A stretch of DNA of 64,000 nt, from positions 744,001 to 808,000 of the forward strand of contig NZ_JAHHDS010000003.1 of the NCBI RefSeq assembly GCF_019739195.1, in the 5' to 3' direction. The DNA is from Microcella sp. (GTDB lineage Bacteria; Actinomycetota; Actinomycetes; Actinomycetales; Microbacteriaceae). The position numbers were made by a program, and so were the translations under genes. Positions within the stretch are counted from its first letter, which is position 1, and each line of letters opens with the position of its first letter. The notes below the pieces were generated by a model. That model ran no database searches. It was not told the origin of the DNA and worked only from the letters and a program-made list of their open reading frames with translations. This document shows positions 17,673-29,456 of the stretch, piece after piece.

Positions 17673-18932
17673 ATGGACTTCGTGCTGCCGCTCGTACTCG
17701 GAATCGTCATCGGTGTGGTGCTCGGCGTCGTGATCGGCCTGCAGCTCGGCCGTCGCAGCGGCGTGACGGCCGTGGCCCACGACGCCCTGCGCGAGCAACT
17801 GACTGCCGCCGAGGTGCGCGTCGCCCAGGCCGAGGCACGCGCGATCGCCCTCGATGAGCAGCTCGCGCTCGCTCGACAGCGGGATGCTGACCGCGAGTCG
17901 CGCGAACGCCAAGAGGGCCGGGTGCTCGAAGCGCTCGCGCCGGTCGCCTCGACCCTGCGCGCGATGCAGGTCAAGGTCGACGAGCTCGAGCAGCAGCGCA
18001 GCCGCCAGCACGGCGAGCTCAGCCAGCAACTGCGCACAGCGACCGAGGCCGAAGAGCGCCTGCGCGCCACGGCCGAGTCGCTCGCGAGCGCCCTGCGCAA
18101 CAATGCGACGCGCGGCGTCTGGGGCGAGACCCAGCTGCGCACGCTCGTCGAATCGGCGGGCCTGCTCAACCGGGTCGACTTCTTCTTGCAAGAGTCGATC
18201 GACGCCGATGGTGCCGCCCGCCGCCCCGACATGGTGCTGCGACTGCCCGGCGGCAAGTCGATCGCGGTCGACGCGAAGGTGCCGTACAACTCGTACATCG
18301 AGGCGAGCGCAATCCCGGCCACCGCGACGGGCGAGGAGGAGGCCCGCCGTGGCTCGCTACTCGCCGACCACGCGCGGCGCGTGAAAGCGCACGTCGACCA
18401 GCTCGCCGCCAAGAACTACTTCACGGGGCTCGATTCGAGCCCCGAGTTCACGATCGCGTTCATCCCCAACGAGCCGCTGCTCGCGGCAGCGCTCGAGAAA
18501 GACCCGGCGCTACTCGAGTACGCCTTCAGTAAGCGCATCGCTCTCGCGAGCCCCGTGAGCTTCTGGGCCGTGCTCAAGACCATCGCTTTCACGTGGCAGC
18601 AGGAGGTGCTGACCGACGAGGCGAAGATGCTCTTCGACCTGTCGAAAGAGCTCTATGCGCGCGTCGCGAAGCTCGCCGAGCACGCCGACGCGCTGGGCGG
18701 CGCGATCGAGCGCAGCGTGAAGGCCTACAACCAGTTCGCGAGCTCGCTCGAGACCCGCGTGCTCGTCACCGCCCGCCGACTCGACGGCCTCGACGAGTCG
18801 AAGGTCATCCCCGCCCCGCGCTCGATCGACGAGCAGCCGCGGCAGCTCACGGCGGCCGAACTGACCGAGGCGCTCGCCGACGCCGACTCTGTCGATTCGG
18901 TGGCTCTCGACACGCCACCAGCGCCGGAGTAG
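17673..18932 (+). CDS. rmuC: RmuC family DNA recombination protein
   Basis: A 419-residue protein starting at the ATG at 17673. An N-terminal membrane anchor (about 2-27, VLPLVLGIVIGVVLGVVIGL) leads to a long Ala/Glu/Arg-rich coiled coil (about 40-150). The restriction-nuclease-like RmuC core (about 155-375) follows, with RGVWGETQLRTLVESAGL, RPDMVLRLPGGKSIAVDAKVP and FTIAFIPNEP. The D-x-K of VDAKVP fits a PD-(D/E)XK site. RmuC limits inversions at short inverted repeats in E. coli. The gene is followed 10 bp later by a VOC gene. Confidence 0.9.
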   Translation: MDFVLPLVLGIVIGVVLGVVIGLQLGRRSGVTAVAHDALREQLTAAEVRVAQAEARAIALDEQLALARQRDADRESRERQEGRVLEALAPVASTLRAMQVKVDELEQQRSRQHGELSQQLRTATEAEERLRATAESLASALRNNATRGVWGETQLRTLVESAGLLNRVDFFLQESIDADGAARRPDMVLRLPGGKSIAVDAKVPYNSYIEASAIPATATGEEEARRGSLLADHARRVKAHVDQLAAKNYFTGLDSSPEFTIAFIPNEPLLAAALEKDPALLEYAFSKRIALASPVSFWAVLKTIAFTWQQEVLTDEAKMLFDLSKELYARVAKLAEHADALGGAIERSVKAYNQFASSLETRVLVTARRLDGLDESKVIPAPRSIDEQPRQLTAAELTEALADADSVDSVALDTPPAPE

Positions 18933-18942
18933 CCTGCCCCGC

Positions 18943-19344
18943 ATGGTCGCCTTCACCTACGCCTTCAGCGGCTTCGCCGTGCCCGATATCGATGCCGCGC
19001 GCACGTTCTACCGCGACGTAGTCGGCCTCGAGGTCACCGACGCCATGATGGGCCAGCTCTCGATCGACCTGCCCGGCGGCGGCTGGGTGCTCGTGTACCC
19101 CAAGCCCGACCACGCGCCCGCCGTCTACACGATGCTCAACCTCGAGGTCGACGACATCGACGCCGCTGTCGATGAACTGGCCGGCCGCGGTGTCGAGTTC
19201 GCGCGCTACGACGGATTGGATCAGGATTCGCGCGGTATCGCGCGCGGCATCGCCTCCGGGCAGGGGCCCGACATCGCGTGGTTCACCGACCCGGCGGGCA
19301 ACATCATCTCGGTTTTGCAGAATCCTCCAGCACCGCAGGGCTAG
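18943..19344 (+). CDS. VOC (glyoxalase/bleomycin-resistance fold) protein
   Basis: A 133-residue protein with two beta-alpha-beta-beta-beta units, typical of one VOC domain: FSGFAVPDIDAARTFYRDVVGLEV at the N-terminus and PDIAWFTDPAGNIISVLQ at the C-terminus. The family binds metals or small ligands; metal ligands are not obvious here. It follows rmuC by 10 bp and may share its transcript. Reaction unknown. Confidence 0.85.
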   Translation: MVAFTYAFSGFAVPDIDAARTFYRDVVGLEVTDAMMGQLSIDLPGGGWVLVYPKPDHAPAVYTMLNLEVDDIDAAVDELAGRGVEFARYDGLDQDSRGIARGIASGQGPDIAWFTDPAGNIISVLQNPPAPQG

Positions 19345-19393
19345 ACACGTCACCGCTAGGCGTCTGACGACACACACCCTTCGTGAGACCTCA

Positions 19394-19417
19394 GCGAACA
19401 ACTATCATGAAGTTCGC
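19394..19417 (+). promoter_or_regulatory. Promoter with inverted repeat upstream of the acyl-CoA ligase gene
   Basis: GCGAAC (19394-19399) and GTTCGC (19412-19417) are perfect 6-bp inverted arms, and the -10-like TATCAT (19403-19408) lies between them, 63 nt before the ATG at 19471. A repressor bound there would block the promoter. A -35 box is not clear. Confidence 0.35.
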
Positions 19418-19470
19418 TTCACCATCGTCGGTGTTCCGCCGACGGTGCACCCTTCGGCGAAAGATCAACG

Positions 19471-21209
<1,739 letters not shown>

Positions 21210-21213
<4 letters not shown>

Positions 21214-22178
21214 TCGCCACCCCGCTCATCATCGCGACGCAGACCGTCGTCAACGAGCAAGACGTCGTGACGCCGTTCGAGCAGGCCCTGCTCGTCGGGC
21301 TCGTCTTCGTCATCATGTTCGGTCTCGGTGCGGGCCTCACGCCGCGCGACTTCAAGCTCGCGCTGCGCCGCCCCTATGGCCTCATCATCGGCTTCGTGAC
21401 GCAGTTCGGCATCATGCCGCTGCTGGCGTACGTGCTCGTCGTGACCGTGCTCTTCCAGCTGCCCCGCGAATACGCGGCGCCGGTCGCGCTCGGGGCCCTG
21501 CTCATGGGCTGCGTGCCCGCCGGCACGACGTCGAACATCTTCACCTACTTCTCGAAGGGCAACCTCGCGCTGAGCGTCATCATGACGACCAACTCGACGC
21601 TGTGGGCCATCTTGATGACGCCGCTCGTGCTCGCCTTCTACGGTTCGCTGATCTTCACCGAGAGCTCAGACCTGCAGATTCCGATCGTGAACATCGTCGT
21701 GACCCTCGCGACGCTGCTGATCCCGGTCGTCGCGGGCATGATCCTCCGGCGGTACAGCGCCAACGTCGGTGCCGTCATGGAGCTCTTGGGCGGCTTCTTC
21801 GGGCTGTTCTTCATCGTGTTCCTCATGGCCACGTGGGTGCCGCGCAACTGGGCCCTGCTGACCAAGACGCCGTGGCAGACCTACACCGTCGCGATCGGGC
21901 TCGGACTCTTCGGCATCGCGATCGCCTACGCCATCGCGCGGGCGATCCGCATGCACCCGTCGAACGCCCGCACCATCGGGCTCGAGACGGGTATTCAGAA
22001 CGGCCCGCTCGCGATCGCGATCGTGCTGCTGACCTTCAGCGGCAACCCCGACATCGGGTTGATCCTCATCGTGCCGGCGCTCTACTCGCTCTTCATCGTC
22101 ATCGTGTCGACGGTCGTGACGTTCTACTTCCGGCGCGCGAACCTGGCAGAAGAGCAGAAGATTCCGAACCTGTTGTAG
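21210..22178 (+). CDS. BASS family (bile acid:sodium symporter-like) transporter
   Basis: A 322-residue protein with about nine or ten membrane segments. MFGLGAGLTPRDFKLALRRP, GALLMGCVPAGTTSNIFTYFSKGNLALSV and GLETGIQNGPLAIAI match the BASS superfamily; the GTTSN and ETGIQN stretches form the crossover region with the Na+ sites. BASS proteins import organic acids such as bile acids, pantoate or 2-keto acids. Translation is coupled to the acyl-CoA ligase upstream (ATGA at 21210). A strong terminator follows. Confidence 0.88.
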
Positions 22179-22203
22179 AGCGGGGCCCGCGCCTCGTATC
22201 GAC

Positions 22204-22245
22204 AACGACGCCTCGCACGGTTCATTCCGTGCGAGGCGTCGTTTT
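22204..22245 (+). terminator. Rho-independent terminator of the ligase-transporter operon
   Basis: A perfect 17-bp inverted repeat (22204-22220 and 22227-22243) with the 6-nt loop TTCATT ends in TTTT. It lies 26 bp after the transporter stop. It is the clearest intrinsic terminator in the window. The arms are symmetric, with AA before the stem on the other strand, so it may also stop convergent transcripts. Confidence 0.9.
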
Positions 22246-22326
22246 GCGTGAGAGAAACGAATGCTCGGCGCGAATGGCGCGTCATGCCGGCCACTGCCTC
22301 ACCCCAGGGCGCGGCAGTGTGCCGTT

Positions 22327-24225
22327 CTACGCCTCGTCGAGTGGCGCAGCGAACTGGGCCTCGTAGAGCCGCGCATACGCTCCGTCGGCGGCAAGCAGCT
22401 GCTCATGGGTGCCCTGCTCGACAATGCGGCCGGCCTCCATGACGAGAATGAGGTCGGCGTCGCGGATCGTCGAGAGTCGGTGCGCGATGACGAAACTCGT
22501 GCGGTCGCGACGAAGGGCGGCCATGGCGTGCTGCACGAGCACCTCGGTGCGCGTGTCGACCGAGCTCGTCGCCTCGTCGAGAATCAGCACGCTGGGTCGC
22601 GCAAGGAACGCGCGCGCAATCGTCAGCAGCTGCTTCTCGCCCGCGCTCACGTTTGAGCCGTCGTCGTCGAGAACCGTGTCATAGCCGTCGGGCAACGCGC
22701 CGACGAAACGGTCGACGTACGTCGCGCGGGTGGCATCGAGAATCTCTTCCTCGGTGGCATCCGGTCGGCCGTAGGCGATGTTGTCGCGAATCGTGCCGCC
22801 GAACAGCCAGGTGTCTTGCAGCACCATGCCCATGCGCGATCGCAGGCCGTCGCGCGTCATGGCGGCGATGTCGACGCCGTCGAGCGTGATGCGGCCTCCG
22901 TCGAGCTCGTAGAACCTCATCATGAGGTTGACGAGAGTGGTCTTGCCCGCGCCCGTCGGCCCGACGATGGCGATCGTCTGGCCAGGCTCTGCCACCAGAG
23001 ACAGCCCATCGATGAGCGGCACGGCGGGGTCGTAGCGAAACGAGACGTCGTCGAAGACGAGCCGGCCCGTGACTGAGTCGGGAATCGCTGGCGCCAGCGG
23101 GTCGGCAGACTGCTCGGGCGCATCCATCAATTCGAAAACGCGCTCGGCACTCGCGACGCCCGACTGCAGCAGGTTCGCCATCGAGCCGAGCTGGCTGAGC
23201 GGTTGCGTGAACTGGCGCGAGTACTGGATGAAGGCCTGCACGCCGCCGATGGTCATCGCGCCCGTCGTGACGAGCAGGCCGCCGACGACCGCGATGGCCA
23301 CGTAGACGAGGTTTCCGACGAACATGATCGCGGGCATGATGATGCCGCTCACGAACTGCGCGCCGAAGCTCGCGGCGAACAGTTGCTCGTTCTTCTCCAG
23401 AAAGCGCTGCTCGACAGAGCGCTGCTGCCCGAACACCTTGACGAGTGCGTGGCCCGTGAATGTCTCTTCGATCTGCGCGTTGAGCTCACCGGTGTGCGCC
23501 CACTGCGCCACGAAGAGCTTCTGCGACCGCTTCGCGATGACCGCCGTGATGACGAGCGTCAGCGGAACGGTGATGAGCGAGACGAGCGCGAGAATCGGCG
23601 AGATGACGAACATCATGATGATGATGCCGAGCACCGTGAGCAGCGAGGTCAGCAGCTGGCTCAGCGTCTGCTGCAGGCTCTGCGAGATGTTGTCGACGTC
23701 GTTCGTGACGCGGCTCAGCACCTCACCGCGCTGCACCCTGTCGAAGTAGGTGAGCGGCAGGCGGTTGAGCTTGCCCTGAACCTCTTCGCGCAAGCGGTAG
23801 ACCGTGCGCTGCGTGACCCCGTTGAGCAGGTAGGCCTGCAGCCACGAGAACACCGACGAGAAGACGTAGACGAGCAGCACGATGCCGAGCAGCAGCTGCA
23901 GCTGGGCGAAATCGATGCCCGCACCGTCGCCCGCCTGGCCCGCGCCGTCGCCATTGCCGAAGACGCCGTCGACAATCACGTTGGTCGCCAGGCCGAGCAG
24001 GGCGGGGCCGACGACGCTCAGCAGCACGCTCACGACCCCGAGAACGATGACGACGAGCACAAGACTGCGCTCGGGAGCAAGGCGGCCGATCAGCCGCTTC
24101 GCCGACGGCCCGAAGGTCATCGCCTTCTCGGCGGGCATGCCGATGCCGCCGCCCATGGGGCCACCCATCGGGCCGCGGCGGGCTCCCCCGGGCGGGCCGA
24201 CGGGTCGTGCCGGTGCCGTGCTCAT
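22327..24225 (-). CDS. ABC exporter half, membrane plus ATPase domain (catalytically intact half)
   Basis: A 632-residue half-transporter with the start at the ATG at 24225. A Gly/Pro/Met-rich N-terminal tail (about 1-45) leads to six membrane segments (about 50-350) and a nucleotide-binding domain: Walker A VGPTGAGKTTLV, signature NVSAGEKQ, Walker B LILDEATSSVD with catalytic Glu, and switch His in VIAHRLST. It overlaps by 4 bp with the upstream half-transporter gene, whose ATPase lacks the Glu and His. Together they form an asymmetric heterodimeric exporter of the TM287/288 or BmrCD type. Substrate unknown. Confidence 0.92.
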   Translation of the reverse strand: MSTAPARPVGPPGGARRGPMGGPMGGGIGMPAEKAMTFGPSAKRLIGRLAPERSLVLVVIVLGVVSVLLSVVGPALLGLATNVIVDGVFGNGDGAGQAGDGAGIDFAQLQLLLGIVLLVYVFSSVFSWLQAYLLNGVTQRTVYRLREEVQGKLNRLPLTYFDRVQRGEVLSRVTNDVDNISQSLQQTLSQLLTSLLTVLGIIIMMFVISPILALVSLITVPLTLVITAVIAKRSQKLFVAQWAHTGELNAQIEETFTGHALVKVFGQQRSVEQRFLEKNEQLFAASFGAQFVSGIIMPAIMFVGNLVYVAIAVVGGLLVTTGAMTIGGVQAFIQYSRQFTQPLSQLGSMANLLQSGVASAERVFELMDAPEQSADPLAPAIPDSVTGRLVFDDVSFRYDPAVPLIDGLSLVAEPGQTIAIVGPTGAGKTTLVNLMMRFYELDGGRITLDGVDIAAMTRDGLRSRMGMVLQDTWLFGGTIRDNIAYGRPDATEEEILDATRATYVDRFVGALPDGYDTVLDDDGSNVSAGEKQLLTIARAFLARPSVLILDEATSSVDTRTEVLVQHAMAALRRDRTSFVIAHRLSTIRDADLILVMEAGRIVEQGTHEQLLAADGAYARLYEAQFAAPLDEA

Positions 24226-25955
24226 GCGCTCGCCTCCGCTCGCAACTGGCTGTCGACGATCTCGGCATAGGTCTCGCTGGCCGCGAGCAACTCGTCGTGG
24301 GTACCGCGGCCGACCACCCTGCCGCGGTCGAGCACGATGATCTGGTCGGCGTCTTGCACCGTGGCGACGCGCTGGGCGACGACGATGAGGGTGGCGTCGG
24401 CGACCTCGCGGCGCAGCGCGGCTCGCAGGCGAGCATCCGTCGCCGTGTCGAGGGCCGAGAACGAGTCGTCGAAGACGTAGATCTCGGGTCGCTTGACGAG
24501 CGCGCGGGCGATGGCAAGCCGCTGCCGCTGCCCGCCCGAGACCGTTGTGCCGCCCTGCGCGATCGGAGCCTCGAGCTGCTCGGGCATCGCCCGCACGAAG
24601 TCGGCGGCCTGCGCGATCTCGAGGGCCGCCCACAGCTCGTCGTCGGTGGCATCGGGTGCACCGAACCTCAGATTGCTCGCGACCGTGCCCGAGAACAGGA
24701 AGGGGCGTTGCGGCACGAGCCCGATACGGCTCCAGAGCAGATCGGCGTCGAACTCGCGCACGTCGACGCCGTCGACGAGCACAGCGCCGCCCGTCACGTC
24801 GAAGAGCCGCGGCAGCAGGCTGATGAGCGTGGTCTTGCCGGCTCCCGTGCTGCCGATGATGGCGGTCATGCGCCCCTGCTCGGCAATCAGGCTGACTCCG
24901 TCGAGCACCGGATGCTCAGCCCCCGGGTAGGCGAACACCGCGTCGCGCAGCTCGACCCGACCGCTCGCGTCGAGCGAGGTGACGGGGTTCGCCGGCAGCA
25001 CGACCGAGGAGGGCGTCTCGAGCACCTCTCCGATGCGGTCGGCCGACACTGCGGCCCGCGGCAGCAGCACGGCGATGAACGTGGCCATGAGCACGGCCAT
25101 CAAGATCTGGATGAGGTAGGTGAGGAAGGCGGTGAGCGCCCCTACCTGCATGAGACCCGCCTCGATGCGAAACGAGCCGAACCACAGCACTGCCACGCTC
25201 GACACGTTGAGCACGAGCAGCACGATCGGGAACATCAGGGCGAAGAGCCGACCCGCACGAAGTGCCGTGTCAGTGAGGGCCGTGTTGGCCTCAGCGAAGC
25301 GCTCGACCTCTTGCCGCTCGCGCACAAACGCGCGCACGACGCGCATGCCGGTCAGCTGCTCGCGCAGCACCCGGTTCACGGTGTCGATGCGCTCTTGCAT
25401 CACGCGGAAGAGCGGCACCGTGCGCACGATGATCGCGCTCACAGCGAGCAGCAGCACCGGAATTGCGACCGCCATGATGAGCGAGAGCTCGAGGTCTTGC
25501 TGCAGCGCCATGATGATGCCGCCGATCGCGAGAATCGGAGCGCTCACGAGCATCGTGCTCGTCATCAGCACCAGCATCTGCACCTGCTGCACGTCGTTGG
25601 TCGTGCGGGTGATGAGCGAAGGGGCGCCGAAGTGGCTCACCTCGCGTTCAGAGAAGGTGCCGACGTGCGCGAACACTGCCCCGCGCAGGTCGCGCCCGAG
25701 CGCCATCGCGACGCGGGCGCCGAAGTAGACGGCCGTGATGGCGCACGCGATCTGCACGAGGGTGATGGCGAGCATCACCCCGCCGATCTGCAGAATGTAC
25801 GCCGTATCGCCGGTGGCGATGCCGCGGTCGATGATGGCCGCATTGAGCGCGGGCAGGAAGAGCGAGGCGACGGCTTGAGCGAGCTGGAAGAAGACGACAC
25901 CCGCGATGAGCAGCCCGTAGGGCTTCAAATACCGCCGGAGGATGAGTGCAAGCAT
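24222..25955 (-). CDS. ABC exporter half with degenerate ATPase
   Basis: A 577-residue half-transporter: six membrane segments (about 12-300) and an ATPase domain with Walker A IGSTGAGKTTLI and signature TVSGGQRQ. Walker B is YVFDDSFSALD, with Asp where the catalytic Glu should be, and the switch position is VVAQRVAT, with Gln for His. Both changes mark the non-hydrolysing half of a heterodimeric exporter. I chose the ATG at 25955 (MLALILRRYLKPYG); a GTG at 25973 would add six residues, and neither has a strong ribosome site. The intact partner is encoded directly downstream. Confidence 0.9.
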   Translation of the reverse strand: MLALILRRYLKPYGLLIAGVVFFQLAQAVASLFLPALNAAIIDRGIATGDTAYILQIGGVMLAITLVQIACAITAVYFGARVAMALGRDLRGAVFAHVGTFSEREVSHFGAPSLITRTTNDVQQVQMLVLMTSTMLVSAPILAIGGIIMALQQDLELSLIMAVAIPVLLLAVSAIIVRTVPLFRVMQERIDTVNRVLREQLTGMRVVRAFVRERQEVERFAEANTALTDTALRAGRLFALMFPIVLLVLNVSSVAVLWFGSFRIEAGLMQVGALTAFLTYLIQILMAVLMATFIAVLLPRAAVSADRIGEVLETPSSVVLPANPVTSLDASGRVELRDAVFAYPGAEHPVLDGVSLIAEQGRMTAIIGSTGAGKTTLISLLPRLFDVTGGAVLVDGVDVREFDADLLWSRIGLVPQRPFLFSGTVASNLRFGAPDATDDELWAALEIAQAADFVRAMPEQLEAPIAQGGTTVSGGQRQRLAIARALVKRPEIYVFDDSFSALDTATDARLRAALRREVADATLIVVAQRVATVQDADQIIVLDRGRVVGRGTHDELLAASETYAEIVDSQLRAEASA

Positions 25956-26044
25956 GGCCTGCTCATTCTTCACCTGCTACGACAGGACTCATGACACGAG
26001 CGTGCCGCTCTCAGCGAACGCTGATCGTCACCGTCGGGCTCAGC

Positions 26045-27037
26045 TCAGTGATCGAGCCACTTGTCTTCGAGGTGGTCGGCACTCACTCGGCGGATCGTGC
26101 CCGACCGCGACCGCAGCACGATCGACTCAGTGGTGATGATGCCGCGCTCGCGCCGCACGCCCCGCACGAGCTCGCCGTCGGTCACGCCCGTCGCGACGAA
26201 GAAGGTGTTGTCGCTGCGCACGAGCTCGTGGGCCTCGTAGACGTAGTCGAACTTCAGGCCAGCGGCAGCGCCGTTCGAGCGCTCGAGATCGCTGCCCGGG
26301 GCGAGACGGCCCTGGATGAAGCCACCGAGCGCGCGCACCGCGCACGCCGTCGCGACGCCCTCGGGGCTGCCGCCCGTGCCGACCGCCATGTCGATGCGGG
26401 TGTCGTGGCGAGCAGCGTTGATGCCCGCGGCTACATCGCCGTCGAGAATGAGTCGGGTGCCAGCGCCGGTTGCGCGAATCTCGGCGATGAGCCGTTCGTG
26501 GCGCGGCCGGTCGAGCACCGCGATGCGCATCTCATCGACCGGCTTCTTCTTCGCCGCAGCGAGTGCACGGATGTTCTCCGCGATGGGCTGGCGAATGTCG
26601 AGCACCCCGATTCCCTCGTTGCCGGCCACGAGCTTGTCCATGTAGAACACGCTCGAGGCGTCGAGCATCGAGCCGCGGTCAGAGACCGCGATCATCGAGA
26701 TCGCGTGCCCGCGGCCCGCCGCGGTGAGCGACGTGCCGTCGATGGGGTCGACGGCGATGTCGCACGCGGGACCCTGGCCGTTGCCGACCACCTCACCGTT
26801 GTAGAGCATCGGCGCGTTGTCTTTCTCACCCTCGCCGATGACGACGAGGCCGCTGAAGCTGACGGTGCCCAAGAATTTGCGCATCGCATCCACCGCCGCC
26901 TTGTCGGCCGCGTTCTTGTCGCCCTTGCCGATGAACGGAGCGGAGCGGATGGCGGCCGCCTCGGTGGCCCGCACCAGTTCCATGGCGAGGTTGCGGTCGG
27001 GGTGCAGGAACAGGGTTCCCGTTTCGGTGGTCACCAC
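26045..27037 (-). CDS. glpX: Class II fructose-1,6-bisphosphatase
   Basis: A 330-residue GlpX-type phosphatase, the usual gluconeogenic bisphosphatase of actinobacteria. Metal- and substrate-binding motifs are GEGEKDNAPMLYNGE (about 80), VDPIDGTSLTAAGRGHA (about 104) and the GDVAAGINAARHDTRIDMAVGTGGSPEGV stretch (about 190-217). It acts in the cytoplasm on fructose-1,6-bisphosphate. The divergent neighbour is the class II aldolase, which makes the same metabolite. The 157-bp gap between the starts should hold both promoters. Confidence 0.95.
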   Translation of the reverse strand: MVTTETGTLFLHPDRNLAMELVRATEAAAIRSAPFIGKGDKNAADKAAVDAMRKFLGTVSFSGLVVIGEGEKDNAPMLYNGEVVGNGQGPACDIAVDPIDGTSLTAAGRGHAISMIAVSDRGSMLDASSVFYMDKLVAGNEGIGVLDIRQPIAENIRALAAAKKKPVDEMRIAVLDRPRHERLIAEIRATGAGTRLILDGDVAAGINAARHDTRIDMAVGTGGSPEGVATACAVRALGGFIQGRLAPGSDLERSNGAAAGLKFDYVYEAHELVRSDNTFFVATGVTDGELVRGVRRERGIITTESIVLRSRSGTIRRVSADHLEDKWLDH

Positions 27038-27194
27038 AGTGGCGTCCTCTTTCGTGTGCGATCGGTCGATGAGAGCAGGACGCGCCGGGTGGTAGGTCAG
27101 CGCTCCTCCAGCGTAGCGCCTGGGCCCTCGCCCCTTTCGGGCGCGTCGCTAGACTCGAATCGCATCCACCACGCCCAGAACCACGAGGAGCCTC

Positions 27195-28223
<1,029 letters not shown>

Positions 28224-28265
28224 CTGCGGCTCGCGTCACCACCCCTCGTCGATCGCGCTCCGGCG

Positions 28266-29456
28266 CTACCGGCGGGGGCCTCCCGGCGACCCCGCAGGGG
28301 GTGTGCGCAAGGGCGTGCTCGCGGGAGCACCGCCCGACACCTCGAACTCGACGGCCGTGAGCGGACCGCTGCGCCAGCGCAGCTTGTCGACCGTCGACTT
28401 GAGACCGACGTAGTACGGCGCGAGGAAGGTTTCGCGACGGCCCTCGGGCATGGCCGACGCGATGCGCAAGGCGACAGCGATCGCGCCGTGATCGGTGCGC
28501 CGCAGTTCGAGCCGCGCGAGGCCGATGCGTGCATCGTCGGGTGCGAGCAGGGCGTCGAGTAGAGCGCGCAGGGCCGTGCGCTGAGCGAGGTCGAGCTGAT
28601 CGGCAAGTCGGTGCTCGTCGTCGACGCGCACCGGCTGACCTTGGGCGACTCGTTCGAGCCAGGTGCGATCGACGTCGGCCGTCAACTCGTCACGCAGGCG
28701 CTCCGACAGCTGCGCGGCCAGTCGAGCATCGCCGTCGCTGACGCTCCCCCGCTCGAGAACGCCCCTGATCAACTGCGTCGCGTCAGCGATGCGCGCGGTC
28801 GTCACGGCGTCGACCTCCGCGATGAGGGTTCCGTCGTCGGCCGTCTTCGGGGCGAGCTCCAGGGGGCGCTCGCTCCAGCGAGCGAGCCCGGAGGTGATGG
28901 CCTGCACGAGCAGCACGCCCCCCAGGGTGCCGATCACGATCGGGAAGAGCGCGATCATGGTGGTCGTGTAGGGCGGCCACGACTGCTCGTCAGGAACCAC
29001 GAGCGCCAGCACGGTCACCGCGCCGACCACGAAGACGACTGCACCCACGAGGGAGAGTCGCTGCGACGATGCGTACGGTGCCATGGCCAGCAGGGTGAGC
29101 GAGCTGACGAGCGGTGCCCACCAGAGCTCGACCGCGAAGGGCTCACCGCGGTAGCCCCATGCCGACAGCACGAGCGCCGCGCTCGACAGCAGTGCAAGGG
29201 GGATGGCCCGGCGAAGCGTCAGAGCACCGCGAGGAGGTCGCGTGGCCACGTGCACGCCGAGGAGTGCGCCGACGGCCACGACGAGCGCCGCGACCTGCAC
29301 GAGCGGCCGCGACCCCGCCTGCCCGCTCACGGTGAGCACGAGAGCGCCGTGCACCCCGCCCAGGACTGCCGCGGCGAGAGGAAGGTTCGGCGAGGTGAAC
29401 CAGCTCAATGGGTCGGCATCCCACGGGCTGCTCGTCCAGGCATTGCGCCGGGTCAT
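28266..29456 (-). CDS. Membrane protein with C-terminal degenerate kinase-like region
   Basis: A 396-residue protein with about eight membrane segments in the first 200 residues, then a helical region of about 170 residues (ELAPKTADDGTLIAEVDAV...) and the end GGPRR. The soluble part resembles the dimerisation/ATPase half of DesK-type kinases in length and position, but I see no phospho-His box and no N, G1 or G2 ATP motif, so it is probably inactive as a kinase. Its start overlaps the stop of the histidine-kinase-like gene (29453). The two may form a paired membrane sensor. Function unknown. Confidence 0.6.
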   Translation of the reverse strand: MTRRNAWTSSPWDADPLSWFTSPNLPLAAAVLGGVHGALVLTVSGQAGSRPLVQVAALVVAVGALLGVHVATRPPRGALTLRRAIPLALLSSAALVLSAWGYRGEPFAVELWWAPLVSSLTLLAMAPYASSQRLSLVGAVVFVVGAVTVLALVVPDEQSWPPYTTTMIALFPIVIGTLGGVLLVQAITSGLARWSERPLELAPKTADDGTLIAEVDAVTTARIADATQLIRGVLERGSVSDGDARLAAQLSERLRDELTADVDRTWLERVAQGQPVRVDDEHRLADQLDLAQRTALRALLDALLAPDDARIGLARLELRRTDHGAIAVALRIASAMPEGRRETFLAPYYVGLKSTVDKLRWRSGPLTAVEFEVSGGAPASTPLRTPPAGSPGGPRR

